A stretch of DNA of 64,000 nt from positions 62,001 through 126,000 of the forward strand of contig NZ_QFXK01000091.1 of NCBI RefSeq assembly GCF_003261635.1, read 5' to 3'. The translations under genes and the position numbers were made by a program. Shown piece by piece: positions 49,714 to 58,467 of the stretch; position 1 is the stretch's first letter, and every line of letters begins with the position of its first letter. A model generated the notes under the pieces. That model ran no database searches. It was not told the origin of the DNA and saw only the letters and a list, made by a program, of their open reading frames with translations. Origin of the DNA: Kribbella monticola. Its GTDB lineage: Bacteria > Actinomycetota > Actinomycetes > Propionibacteriales > Kribbellaceae.

Positions 49714-49734
49714 GTATCTACGGAGGAGCCAGAC

Positions 49735-50628
49735 ATGAACGTGCGCTTCGGCTACGGCTCACCCGCCGAACTCGGCGAGTTGAGCGAAATACTGCGCCTG
49801 GCCGAGCAGGCCGACCGGGACGGTCTCGACCACTTCTCGACCTCGGACCATCCGTACCTGGCTGAGCGCCTCGACGGGTACGCCATGGTCGGCTTCCTGC
49901 TCGGCCGGACCGAAAAGATCGCCGGCTTCGTCAACGTGACGAACCTGCCGCTCCGCCCGGCACCCATCCTGGCCCGTACCGCGGCAACGCTGACCGCGAT
50001 GTCTGGCGACCGCTTCATCCTTGGCCTCGGCGCCGGGGGAGCGTGGGATCGGATCACCACGATGGGAGTGCCGCGCCTCACGCCCGCAGCGGCAGTCGAG
50101 GCCTTCGAGGAAGCGATGGTGCTGGTTCGCCAACTGTCCGGCGGAGGTCCGGCGGTTACGTCCGGGACCCACTACCCGGTCAAAGGTCTGGCGGCTTCCC
50201 CAGTCCGAGCGCCCGAGATCTGGACCGGCTCCGTCGGCTCGAAATCATTGGCGGCCACTGGTCGGCAGGCCGACGGCTGGATCCCTGGCCATGCGGCCGA
50301 CTGGTCGAGCGAGCCGTACCTGCGATCTCGCGCGATCATCGACGAGGCTGCGCTGGCGGTCGGACGAAAGCCCACCGAGATCGCGACGATCTACAACTTC
50401 CCAGGCGCCATCACCGCCCGGCCGCTACCCCGCACCCGCGACGACGAAGGCCGCTGGATCGGCGGCTCCACAGACCAGTGGATCGAGGAACTCACCGGTG
50501 CTGTCCTCGAACACGGCGCCGCCGGCTTCACCCTCTTCCCCACCGGCCCCGACCCGTACGACATCACCCTCAAGCGCTGGTCCCAGGAAATCGCCCCCGC
50601 CGTCCGAGCCGCAACCGCATCACGCTAG
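49735..50628 (+). CDS. LLM-class (luciferase-like, probably F420-dependent) oxidoreductase
   Basis: The 297-residue TIM-barrel protein has the LLM pattern FSTSDHPYLAERLDGYAMVGFLLGRT, NVTNLPLRPAPILARTAATLTAMSGDRFILGLGAG and WTGSVGSKSLAATGRQADGWIPG. In actinomycetes such proteins often use coenzyme F420. The start is the ATG at 49735 after CGGAGGAG, although the frame opens at 49705. It is divergent from the MarR regulator. Substrate unknown. Confidence 0.87.
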   Translation: MNVRFGYGSPAELGELSEILRLAEQADRDGLDHFSTSDHPYLAERLDGYAMVGFLLGRTEKIAGFVNVTNLPLRPAPILARTAATLTAMSGDRFILGLGAGGAWDRITTMGVPRLTPAAAVEAFEEAMVLVRQLSGGGPAVTSGTHYPVKGLAASPVRAPEIWTGSVGSKSLAATGRQADGWIPGHAADWSSEPYLRSRAIIDEAALAVGRKPTEIATIYNFPGAITARPLPRTRDDEGRWIGGSTDQWIEELTGAVLEHGAAGFTLFPTGPDPYDITLKRWSQEIAPAVRAATASR

Positions 50629-50796
50629 CTCGCCGACGAGCAGCAGGGCACGCTACTTCGCCGACCGACCAGCAGCCGACCGAGCAACAGGCGACGGGTC
50701 AGCAGTCGACCGAGTCCAGGAGCTGTTCGCGGTGGGGCCGAGGCGGGTGGTGTCTCGGCGGGCGACGCAGGTGGCGAGCGAAAGGTGACAACTCGT

Positions 50797-50830
50797 CTTC
50801 AGTTGAAAGGTGATTGCCGTCTTCAGTTGA
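50797..50830. repeat. Direct repeat of CTTCAGTTGA around the reductase stop
   Basis: CTTCAGTTGA occurs at 50797-50806 and 50821-50830, 24 bases apart. The second covers the end of the aldo/keto reductase coding sequence. A third copy is at 49161-49170. Short and of unclear meaning. Confidence 0.5.
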
Positions 50831-51709
50831 GGGTGGCGAGTTCTTCGGGGGTGAGGTGGAGGGCGGCGGTGGCGATGTTTTGGGCCAGGTGGGTGAGGTT
50901 GCCGGTGCCGGGGATGGCTAGGACGTGGGGGCCTTGGTGGAGCGTCCAGGCGAGGCGGATCTGGGCGGGGGTCGCGTCGTGGGCGGCGGCTAAAGCCTCG
51001 ATGGCCGCGGTGTGGTCGGTAGCCGGGCCGCCTTCGCGTTGCGAGCCGGCGATCGCGAAGAACGGGACGAAGGCGATGCCGCGTTCGCCGCACAGACCGA
51101 GGAACTTGTCGTCCTCGCGGTGGGTGTCGATGCTGTAGCTGTTCTGGACGCAGACGACAGGTGCGATCGCCTGCGCCTCGTCGAGGTGAGCGGGGCTGAC
51201 GTTGGAGATACCGAGGTGCCGGATCAACCCGGCGTCGCGCAGTTCGGTGAGCCAGCCGAAGCGGTCGGCGATCGATTCGCCGGGCCGGTTCATGATCCGC
51301 AGGTTGACCACGTCGAGGTGCTCGCGGCCGAGCTGGCGGAGGTTCTCCTCGACCTGGGTTCGCAGTTCGGCCGGCGTGGTCGCGTTGTAGAACCCGCGCT
51401 CGTCGACGCCCGGGCCGACCTTGGTGGTGATGACAAGACCTTCCGGGTACGGCGAGAGCGCCTCGCGGATCAGCTCGTTGGCAACCGCTCCGGCCCCTCG
51501 CCGACTCCCAGGGTGCCGCCGGGCGAACGGTAGAACGCAGCCGTGTCGATGTGATTCACGCCCAGCTCGACCGCACGACGTAGGACCCGAATTGCCACTT
51601 CGCGATCCGGGTTCGCGGTGATGCGCATCGCGCCGAACCCGAGTCGGTTGACGGTGAGATCGCCCAGCGTCCACGTACCCGCGGCAGTCGCGGAAAGGTC
51701 AGCAGCCAT
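50823..51709 (-). pseudogene. Aldo/keto reductase with a single-base frameshift
   Basis: The reading frame opens at 51709 with MAADLSATAAGTWTLGDLTVNRL, continues through the AKR motif GVNHIDTAAFYRSPGGTLGVGEGPER and stops at 51470. The other half continues in the next frame as NELIREALSPYPEGLVITTKVGPGVDERG, through DVVNLRIMN and the AKR end LAIPGTGN. Adding one base between 51483 and 51484 gives GPERYANELIREAL and a full 295-residue AKR. The total is 887 bases, exactly one short of a multiple of three. The catalytic D-A-x-x-Y and lysine (TTKVGPG) are otherwise intact. It is either a real recent pseudogene or an assembly error. Confidence 0.8.
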
Positions 51710-51745
51710 TCCTCGACCCTAGTGCGCAGGTCCAACGGCGCAGGG

Positions 51746-52438
51746 TCATTCCTCGATCGCGCCGCCGACGCCGCGGAGGTGCTCGCGGAACGTCAGCCCC
51801 GGCCGCTCGGCTCGCGCCGCGAGGTAAGCGTCGAAACCGACCTGCTCGCGCAACGTAGTACCGGCTTTGATGAGTTCTGATTGGCGGCGTTCGGTGTCGC
51901 GGATGGATTCGGCGAGAGTGAAGAGTTCGTCGACGCGATCGGCCGGGACGAAGGTGATGCCGTCTTCGTCACCCAGTACTACGTCGTCGCGGGTGACCGT
52001 CCATTCGCCGACGGTCGCGAACTCCAGCGCGTCCGACGGCACCGGGTCGAGGCGCAGCGGGCCGGTCGGTATCGCGCCGAGGCTGTAGACGGGCAGGCCG
52101 ATCTCTTTGATGTCGACGGTGTCGCGGTGCAGTCCCCACAAAACGAGACCGGAAAGACCGGCCGCCTTGGCCTCCGCGGCGACCAGGTCACCTGCGCAGG
52201 CCTCGTCACGTCGGGCTGCGTTGTCGACGACCAGTACGTCGCCTGGCGCGGCCGACCCGAATGCCTCCAGGAAGATGTCGACACTACCCACGTGCTGAAC
52301 CGGCAGCACCCGCCCGGCGATCCGGGCTGGGAACACGGCGGTCAGAGAAACCGTCCGAACCGGGATGTGCAACCGAAGACAGGCATCGGCGACGTGGGCA
52401 CACGTCAGCTTTGCGAACCGCTCGTGAAGTTCCGCCAT
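51746..52438 (-). CDS. RraA-like / HMG aldolase-type protein
   Basis: The 230-residue protein is of the RraA family. It has HVADACLRLHIPVRT, APGDVLVVDNAARRDEACAGDLVAAEAKAAGLSGLVLWGLHRDT (the conserved G-x-x-x-x-G-x-x-R-D turn), and LPVYSLG. Family members include RNase E inhibitors and HMG/CHA aldolases; in actinobacteria aldolase or decarboxylase activity is more likely. ATG start. Transcribed in the same direction as the P-loop kinase upstream, with a gap of 97 bases. Substrate unknown. Confidence 0.85.
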   Translation of the reverse strand: MAELHERFAKLTCAHVADACLRLHIPVRTVSLTAVFPARIAGRVLPVQHVGSVDIFLEAFGSAAPGDVLVVDNAARRDEACAGDLVAAEAKAAGLSGLVLWGLHRDTVDIKEIGLPVYSLGAIPTGPLRLDPVPSDALEFATVGEWTVTRDDVVLGDEDGITFVPADRVDELFTLAESIRDTERRQSELIKAGTTLREQVGFDAYLAARAERPGLTFREHLRGVGGAIEE

Positions 52439-52535
52439 GACTTGTCCCCTTCGCTCGCTGATTGCCTGACCTTAGTCAGCGAATCGATCCGGCACCACAG
52501 TTCCGCCGTACTACGTACCGATCGCCGGCCGCGGG

Positions 52536-53072
52536 CTAGTGGTTGAGGAAGCCGAGGATTTCGGCGAGGGGTGGTTGGTCGGTGGTGTCGACCGTGAGAG
52601 TGGGGACGGGCAAGGTGATCGGGTCGAAGGTCGTATGGGTACGGCGATGGGCGTCGAGGTCGGGCGTGACTTCGTGGGCTCTGCGGAGCGGGTTGGCGGC
52701 GGCGCGGGTGGTGATTCGGTCGAGGGCGACGTCGGGTGAGACCGTGCACCGGATGATGCGGAGGTCGGCCGAGTCGAGGAGCGGGGTGAGGCCGGGGCGC
52801 CAGAGGCGATCCTGAAAGGCGGCCTCGGCGACGACCGTCGTACCGCGTTCGATCAGCAGGCCGATCACGTCGAAGAAGGTGGCGAGCGTGCGCAGGCTGA
52901 GCGGATCCGAGTCGCGCGGCGTGAAGTCCGGCGTCGCGTGGACCATGCCTTCCTTGATCTCGTCGCGGCAGATCGCCGGGCACCCGATCGCCCTCGCGAC
53001 CTCGTGCGCCAGCGTCGTCTTCCCCGTCCCAGGCGGCCCACTGATCACCACCAGCACCGGCTTCGAACCCAC
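52536..53072 (-). CDS. Small P-loop kinase (AAA/zeta-type)
   Basis: The 178-residue protein has a Walker A GPPGTGKTTLA (about residues 12-22), AICRDEIKEGM resembling the LID/substrate-binding region of small-molecule kinases, and VVAEAAFQDRLWRPGL as second strand. It resembles gluconokinase-like and chloramphenicol-phosphotransferase-like families that phosphorylate small molecules. GTG start at 53072. No toxin-antitoxin partner is adjacent. Substrate unknown. Confidence 0.75.
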   Translation of the reverse strand: MGSKPVLVVISGPPGTGKTTLAHEVARAIGCPAICRDEIKEGMVHATPDFTPRDSDPLSLRTLATFFDVIGLLIERGTTVVAEAAFQDRLWRPGLTPLLDSADLRIIRCTVSPDVALDRITTRAAANPLRRAHEVTPDLDAHRRTHTTFDPITLPVPTLTVDTTDQPPLAEILGFLNH

Positions 53073-53185
53073 CGCCGCACCCTAACGCGTGCAAGCTTTG
53101 TGAGTACGGCCGAATAGGTGGGAAGTGTCGGTGGGCTTGTCTACTGTTCGGGCTGCGAGCGGAGTTGCCGGGGTGGGGTGAGGGT

Positions 53186-54550
53186 ATGACGACGTATTCG
53201 GCGGTGCGGACGACGGGGATCTACTGTCGGCCGGGGTGCGGGGCCAAGCCGTTGGCGGAGAACGTGCGGACGTTCGAGGTGGCGGCCGCGGCTGAGGCCG
53301 AGGGGTATCGCGCTTGCTTGAGGTGCCGGCCGTACAGGGTGGCGGGGACGGTCGCGGACGACGCGCCCGAGTTGGTCTGCCGCGCGGTGCAGTTGATCAT
53401 CTCGGGCGTGCTCGACGCCGCGGACGAGACCGCTCTCGGAGCGCAGTTGGGGATGTCGGCGCGGCATCTGCGCCGGCTGTTCAACGATCACCTCGGCGTG
53501 ACGCCGGACCAGTTCGCGCGCTCGCGGCGGGCGCACTTCGCGAGGCGGTTGCTGGACGACTCGGAGTTGACGATCGCGGACATCGCTTTCGCTTCCGGGT
53601 TCGGCAGTCTTCGGCAGTTCAATCGGGCGATGCGGGAGGTGTTCCGCGCGACCCCGCGGGAGCTGCGCGAACGGCGCCGCCGCTCGGATCGGCTGGCGGC
53701 AGACGGTGGTCTCGTACTACGTATGCCGTACTCGCCGCCCTACGACTGGGACGCGATGAGCGCATTTCTCGCCAAGAACGCGGTGCCCGGAGTGGAGTCG
53801 GTCGTCGATGGTGTCTATCGCCGGACGATCGCGCTCGACGGGGAGCTCGGGATGCTGGAGATCGGGCCCGGAGGTGTCGATCATCTGCTGCTGAAGGCTC
53901 ATCTTCCTTACTGGGAAGGCGCGATCCACGTGGTCGAACGAGCCGCCTGCCTCGTCGGCCTGACCACCGAACCGATCCTCGCAACCGCCCAACTCGCCGG
54001 CGACCCCGTCATCGGTCCCCTCATCAAAGCCCGCCCCGGCGTGAGAGTCCCCGGCGCCTGGGGCCCGTTCGAAGTCGCCGTCCAAGCAGTAGTCACGCAC
54101 CACCCGGCTCTGACATCGGTGAAGTCCAGTACGGCCGGGCCCTCGGCCTCCCATGTCTCGCCCGGTCTTGAGGTACTCAGGCGGGTGGTTGAGGGGGTGG
54201 GGGTGGAGGTGAGTGGGTTGGGGTTTGGGTTGACGCATGCGTTTCCGGCGGCGGAGGCGGTGGCCGGCGCGGAGCTGGACGGCGTACCGGAGGAAGTGGG
54301 ACGGACGGTCAAGACACTTGCCCATGAAGTTGCTGAGGGCAACTTGTCGTTGGTGGGGTGTGCGCCGTTGGAGGAGCTGACCGGCGCCTTGCTGGCGATC
54401 GAAGGCGTGAGTGAGACGGCGGCTCAGTGGATCGCGTTGCGCCTCGGAGCCCGCGATGCATCACCTAAGGCGAAGGAATCGAATGAGGAATGGCGCCCTT
54501 GGCGCGCGCTCGCCACGATGCATTTGGAAGCCGCTGGACAAACGGGCTGA
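53186..54550 (+). CDS. Ada/AlkA-type DNA repair regulator-glycosylase lacking the glycosylase active site
   Basis: The 454-residue protein has three parts. The N-terminal Ada zinc domain is short (Cys pairs CRPGC and CLRC; methyl-acceptor region TTGIYCRPGC). An AraC-type helix-turn-helix follows (about residues 75-165). The AlkA domain has RTIALDGELGMLEIGPGG, then the helix-hairpin-helix GVSETAAQWIALRLG. In normal AlkA the next segment is P-D-A-F-P-x-x-D-L, which carries the catalytic aspartate. Here it is G-A-R-D-A-S-P followed at once by NEEWRPWRALATMHL, so about 20 residues including the aspartate are absent. The start is the ATG at 53186 with GGTGAGGG upstream. The N-terminus is also shorter than usual. 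Confidence 0.8.
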   Translation: MTTYSAVRTTGIYCRPGCGAKPLAENVRTFEVAAAAEAEGYRACLRCRPYRVAGTVADDAPELVCRAVQLIISGVLDAADETALGAQLGMSARHLRRLFNDHLGVTPDQFARSRRAHFARRLLDDSELTIADIAFASGFGSLRQFNRAMREVFRATPRELRERRRRSDRLAADGGLVLRMPYSPPYDWDAMSAFLAKNAVPGVESVVDGVYRRTIALDGELGMLEIGPGGVDHLLLKAHLPYWEGAIHVVERAACLVGLTTEPILATAQLAGDPVIGPLIKARPGVRVPGAWGPFEVAVQAVVTHHPALTSVKSSTAGPSASHVSPGLEVLRRVVEGVGVEVSGLGFGLTHAFPAAEAVAGAELDGVPEEVGRTVKTLAHEVAEGNLSLVGCAPLEELTGALLAIEGVSETAAQWIALRLGARDASPKAKESNEEWRPWRALATMHLEAAGQTG

Positions 54551-54601
54551 CAGACAGACGGCCGCCGTCACCCAGGTGATGGGTGGCGGCGGCCAGGGGT
54601 G

Positions 54602-55402
54602 TCAGTGGAGGAGGTTGTTGTGTTTGGCGTAGCCGGCGGCGGCTTTGAGGAGGTTGTAGGTGCCGTGGGTGAGTAGCTCCTCGGCAGCGCCCGCGGCGAG
54701 GCCGTAGGCGCCTACCGTGATGGCTGGGCCGACGCTGATTCGGGTGACGCCGAGTTCGACGAGTTCCGCGACGGTGAGCGCACCCGGGCCGACCATCAGG
54801 TTGAGCGGCCGGGACAGCAGCGGTACCAGTTCACGAATCGCGGTGGGATCGAGCAAGCCGGGTACGAACAGCACGTCCGCACCAGCCTCGGTGTAGATCG
54901 CGGCGCGCTTGACCGTGTCCGCCGGATCGCCGAAGAAGTACGTGTCGATCCGCGCGTTGATGCAGAGCTCGATCCCCGCCGCGTCCGCCGCAGCCCGGGC
55001 CGCCGCGATTCGTTCCGCCTGCGCGGCCGGGTCGATCAGTGCACCGCCCGAGCTGTCCTCGAGATTGATGCCGACGGCACCGATCTCGATCACCTCGGCC
55101 ACCGTCTCGCCGACCTCGGCCGGCGACCCGCCGTACCCGCCCTCGATGTCTGCGGTGACCGGCACCGAGACGACGGAGACGATCCGGCGGAGCGCCGAGA
55201 GGGCGGCGGCCCGGGTCAGGCCGCCGGCATCCGTGACGCCGTCGGCCCATGAGAGACCCGCGCTGGTCGTCGCGATCGCCTTCGCGCCTGCTGCTTCGAT
55301 CGCGCGCGCGGAGCCCGGATCCCAGGCGTTCGGCAGGACGAGCGGCGGCTGCTGATGCAGTGCCTGCAGTTCACGGGCCTGCGCCGCCCGATCGATGGTC
55401 AC
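54602..55402 (-). CDS. Isocitrate lyase/PEP mutase superfamily protein
   Basis: The 266-residue TIM barrel has LPNAWDPGSARAIEAAGAKAIATTSAG, VTADIEGGYGG (metal-binding D-x-E), INLEDSSGG (D-E-D-type site) and RIDTYFFG. That is the layout of PEP mutase/carboxyvinylphosphonate-type enzymes; the K-K-C-G-H motif of true isocitrate lyase is absent, so it acts on another 2-oxo or C-C/C-P substrate. GTG start overlaps the upstream monooxygenase stop (GTGA). Confidence 0.85.
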   Translation of the reverse strand: MTIDRAAQARELQALHQQPPLVLPNAWDPGSARAIEAAGAKAIATTSAGLSWADGVTDAGGLTRAAALSALRRIVSVVSVPVTADIEGGYGGSPAEVGETVAEVIEIGAVGINLEDSSGGALIDPAAQAERIAAARAAADAAGIELCINARIDTYFFGDPADTVKRAAIYTEAGADVLFVPGLLDPTAIRELVPLLSRPLNLMVGPGALTVAELVELGVTRISVGPAITVGAYGLAAGAAEELLTHGTYNLLKAAAGYAKHNNLLH

Positions 55403-55695
55403 AAGCTCACCACCAGTTCGTGATCGATCTCGACGAACTCGACGATCAGGTCAGCGAACCGGCCCGCGATCAGTTCCTTGTACGCCGCCGAACCGGTGTG
55501 CGCGTCGTACGCCGCCTGGTCGGCGAAGTGCTCCACGAACAGCAGGTAGTCCGGCTGCGCCGGGTCGCGGTAGACGCGGAACGACAGGGTGCCCTCCTCC
55601 TGCCCGGGGCCCTGCGGCGCGAACGCCTGGACGAGCTCCTCGGCCTTCGCCTGGTTGCCGTCCTTCAACTTGATCGGAAATACCTTGGCAAGCAC
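55399..55695 (-). CDS. Antibiotic biosynthesis monooxygenase-domain protein
   Basis: The 98-residue dimeric alpha-beta barrel protein has GTLSFRVYRDPAQPDYLLFVEHFADQAAYDAHTGS, the ABM signature with the conserved H/E/Y pattern. Members oxidise quinols or aromatic rings, or dismutate reactive intermediates. I chose the GTG at 55695 (MLAKVFPIKL), preceded by GGAGGACGAA. Overlaps the ICL-like gene by four bases, so the two are co-translated. The divergent region to 55869 should hold promoters of both this operon and the methyltransferase. Confidence 0.82.
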   Translation of the reverse strand: MLAKVFPIKLKDGNQAKAEELVQAFAPQGPGQEEGTLSFRVYRDPAQPDYLLFVEHFADQAAYDAHTGSAAYKELIAGRFADLIVEFVEIDHELVVSL

Positions 55696-55868
55696 TTTCG
55701 TCCTCCTGGGGTGGTTGTTTCGATGCCCCAAGCCTCGCCCGCGCGGGTACCTCCGGTCTGGCCATATTCGGTCACGAATGCTGTATCACTATTCAAGACG
55801 ATACGTCTCACGAAGCAAGATCTTCGGTTAGCCTGAGACTGTCAACGACGACGCGGAGAGGGCGACCC

Positions 55869-56663
55869 ATGAACAATGTCTACACGCACGGCCACCACGA
55901 ATCAGTACTGCGATCGCACCGCTGGCGGACGGCGGAGAACTCGGCCGGCTACCTGCTCACCCACCTTCGCCCCGGCATGTCCTTGCTCGACGTCGGGGCA
56001 GGTCCCGGCACCATCACCGCCGACCTCGCCCGCCTCGTTCAGCCCGGCCCGACCACTGCCCTCGAAGCCAGCGAGGCGGCCCTCGACGTCACCCGATCGA
56101 CCTTCGCCGAGCTCGACATCAAGGTCGAGTTCGTCGTGGGTGACGTGCACCGGCTGGACCTCCCGGATGACTCGTACGACGTGGTGCACGCTCACCAGGT
56201 CCTGCAGCACGTGGCCGATCCCGTGCAGGCGTTGCGGGAGATGCGCAGGGTCTGCAAGCCGGGCGGGATCGTCGCCGCCCGCGACTCGGACTACCGCGCC
56301 TTCGCCTGGTACCCGTTGCTGCCCGAGCTGGACGAATGGATGGAGCTCTACCAGCGACTCGCGCGGGCCAACGGTGGCGAGCCGGATGCTGGTCGCCGAC
56401 TGCTTTCCTGGGCGCTGGAGGCAGGCTTCGAGAACGTCGAGTCGACCGCGAGCAACTGGACCTTCGCCAACGACGAGGATCGCGCCTGGTGGGGTGGGAT
56501 GTGGGCCGACCGGATCCTCGAGTCGGCGATGGCACACCAGGCGCGCGCGGACGGCGTACCGGAGTCAACGCTGCAAAGGATTTCGGCCGCCTGGCAGACG
56601 TGGTCGACCACGCCCGACGCCTGGATCTCCTTGCTGCACGGGGAAATCCTCGCTACCGCTTGA
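55869..56663 (+). CDS. UbiE-type SAM-dependent methyltransferase
   Basis: The 264-residue methyltransferase has motif I SLLDVGAGPGTITADLA (about residues 38-54), an acidic residue at LEASEAALDV, VEFVVGDVHRLDLPDDSYDVVHAHQVLQHV (motifs II-III) and MRRVCKPGGIVAARDSD. The pattern suits methyltransferase 11/25 proteins acting on small molecules. ATG start. AGGGCGACCC precedes it. It ends three bases from a convergent VOC gene. Confidence 0.9.
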   Translation: MNNVYTHGHHESVLRSHRWRTAENSAGYLLTHLRPGMSLLDVGAGPGTITADLARLVQPGPTTALEASEAALDVTRSTFAELDIKVEFVVGDVHRLDLPDDSYDVVHAHQVLQHVADPVQALREMRRVCKPGGIVAARDSDYRAFAWYPLLPELDEWMELYQRLARANGGEPDAGRRLLSWALEAGFENVESTASNWTFANDEDRAWWGGMWADRILESAMAHQARADGVPESTLQRISAAWQTWSTTPDAWISLLHGEILATA

Positions 56664-56665
56664 GG

Positions 56666-57055
56666 TCAGGTGGCAGCATCGGCCAGTACGACGAGGTAGT
56701 GATCGGGGTCGCGGAGCCAGAACTCCCGGTGGCCGGCGTTCGGGTTGTGGTGGACGTCGGTCTGGATGGTGAAACCGGCTGATCGGGCTCGAGCGGCAGC
56801 GGCATCCAATGAGTCGACCTCGAACCACAGCGCCACACCGTTGCCCAATGCAACCTCTGGATCGCCGATCCTGCCGTGGTGGTGGCCGGCTTCGAGCTTG
56901 TGCAGTTGAAGGACGAGCTCACCGTCGACGAGGAGCTGTTCGTACTCCGGTCCGCCGTGGCCGCTCGTCGCGCCGAGCAGTTCGCAGTACCAGGCGCTGC
57001 TCTTCTCCACGTCGGACACGGCGATCATCGGCTGAGGTCGTACGGATGCGGTCAT
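56666..57055 (-). CDS. VOC (glyoxalase/bleomycin-resistance fold) protein
   Basis: The 129-residue protein has two beta-alpha-beta-beta-beta modules typical of VOC proteins (AVSDVEKSSAWYCELLGA and EFWLRDPDHYLVVLADA). The histidine/glutamate metal ligands can be placed at the family positions, such as H in LQLHKLE and E in REFWLRDP. Substrate unknown. ATG at 57055; the GTG upstream in the same frame is less likely. Confidence 0.82.
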   Translation of the reverse strand: MTASVRPQPMIAVSDVEKSSAWYCELLGATSGHGGPEYEQLLVDGELVLQLHKLEAGHHHGRIGDPEVALGNGVALWFEVDSLDAAAARARSAGFTIQTDVHHNPNAGHREFWLRDPDHYLVVLADAAT

Positions 57056-57065
57056 GGCTATGACG

Positions 57066-57914
57066 TTAGGCGTTGCCGGCGGCATCCGTCTTGGACGAAT
57101 GGGCACGCTGCCGGGCGGCTTCGGACAGGACGGCCGTCGCGGCGTTGGCCGCGTTGAGCGAGCTTGCCGAACCGGTCATCGGGATCCGGACGAGCTGGTC
57201 CGCGAGGTCCTTCCAGGCGGCGCTCAGGCCGGAGGTCTCGTTGCCGATCAGCAGCAGCGTCGGCTGGGTGAGATCGTGGTCGTAGAGGTCGACCGTGCCG
57301 TGCTCGTCGGTGCCGACGACCACGATCGGAACGCCTTCCGTACGGCGCTTTGCCACCCACTCCATGACTTCGCGCTGCGACGGGACCCGGACGGATGGCA
57401 GAGCGAAGATCGAACCCGTGCTGGCGCGCACCGACTTCGGGTCGTACACGTCGGCGGCGTGCCCGGTCACGATCAGGCCGTCCGCGCCGAACGCGTCGGC
57501 CGAGCGGATGATCGAACCGATGTTGCCCGGTCCTGTCGGGCGGTCGAAGACGACGCCGAGAAAGTCCTGGTCGACGTGGATCCGGTCGAGGTCGTCCGCT
57601 GGCATCTCCATCACCGCGATGACCTCGGGTGCGGATTCCTCTTTCTCGCCGAGTTCGGCCAGCAGGTCCGCGGCCATGCCGACCCGCTCGGCGCCGCGCT
57701 GTTCGCGCAGCAGGTCTTGCGCCCAGCGCGACATCGGGCGGTCGGCGTCGTAGATCAGCGCCCGGATCGGCCAGCCGCGCTCGACCGCGACACTGATCGG
57801 CCGCACGCCCTGCACCAGAAACTCCCCGGCCCGCTGCCGCTTGTTCCGATTCCCCAGCAACGCCTGCCACACCTGAAACCGCGCATTCCGGCTACTCACC
57901 CGCACACCTGCCAT
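57066..57914 (-). CDS. TrmH/SpoU-type RNA 2'-O-methyltransferase
   Basis: The 282-residue protein has an N-terminal substrate-binding domain of about 120 residues and the SPOUT methyltransferase core. Motif 1 is PGNIGSIIRSADAFGADGLI; motif 2 is LLIGNETSGLSAAW; motif 3 is IPMTGSASSLNAANAAT. The arginine and asparagine of the knot are intact. It probably methylates ribose in rRNA or tRNA. The start is the ATG at 57914; a GTG sits three bases before it. Confidence 0.9.
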   Translation of the reverse strand: MAGVRVSSRNARFQVWQALLGNRNKRQRAGEFLVQGVRPISVAVERGWPIRALIYDADRPMSRWAQDLLREQRGAERVGMAADLLAELGEKEESAPEVIAVMEMPADDLDRIHVDQDFLGVVFDRPTGPGNIGSIIRSADAFGADGLIVTGHAADVYDPKSVRASTGSIFALPSVRVPSQREVMEWVAKRRTEGVPIVVVGTDEHGTVDLYDHDLTQPTLLLIGNETSGLSAAWKDLADQLVRIPMTGSASSLNAANAATAVLSEAARQRAHSSKTDAAGNA

Positions 57915-58021
57915 CACCCCACCCTACGAGCAACCCCGGCGGCGGAGTTCGACACCACGGATCAGACGACGGGAAGGAAGGCGGTGCGAAGGAGCCCGGG
58001 TGACCAGGCCTTGGCATGTGG

Positions 58022-58369
58022 TCAGGTGAGGTGTTGGAGGAGGCCCAGCTGGTTGTTGTCCGGGTCGGCGGTGGTCGCGAGGCGTTGGCGGCCCTGTGCG
58101 ACTTCCGTGGGGTCGGTGGTGGTGATGCCCGCGGCCGAAAGGGTGGAGCGGGTCGTGTCGAGGTCGTCGACGAAGAAGTTGACGGCGGTCCGCCCGGCGT
58201 TGGCGGGGTCTTCGAAGACCTGGACGGTCGCTTGATCGCTCAGGTGCCATTCGGCCAGGCTGTCCATCGGCCGGCTGTCCGCGGAGCGTCCGAAGAACGA
58301 CTCGTACCACTCGGTTGCCGGTCCGATCTCGGTGACCGGGAGCACTGCGAGTACGGCCTTGATCTCCAT
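58022..58369 (-). CDS. VOC (glyoxalase/bleomycin-resistance fold) protein
   Basis: The 115-residue protein has AVLAVLPVTEIGPATEWYESFFG, the family strand-helix opening, and a second module with NFFVDDLDTTRSTLSAAG and ATTADPDNNQLGLLQ. Some expected metal ligands (H/E) are replaced by other residues, so it may bind rather than turn over its ligand. The start is the ATG at 58369. Downstream of a gap to the epoxide-hydrolase-like gene (58370-58467). Confidence 0.8.
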   Translation of the reverse strand: MEIKAVLAVLPVTEIGPATEWYESFFGRSADSRPMDSLAEWHLSDQATVQVFEDPANAGRTAVNFFVDDLDTTRSTLSAAGITTTDPTEVAQGRQRLATTADPDNNQLGLLQHLT

Positions 58370-58467
58370 CGTCCATCGCCTCTTCCGTCGGTGGTCGCCC
58401 TGAATGAGCGCCCTTACCCTGGTACGTCGGTGCCCGCCGCGCCGCCTCGACATGCTCACGCGCCGTA

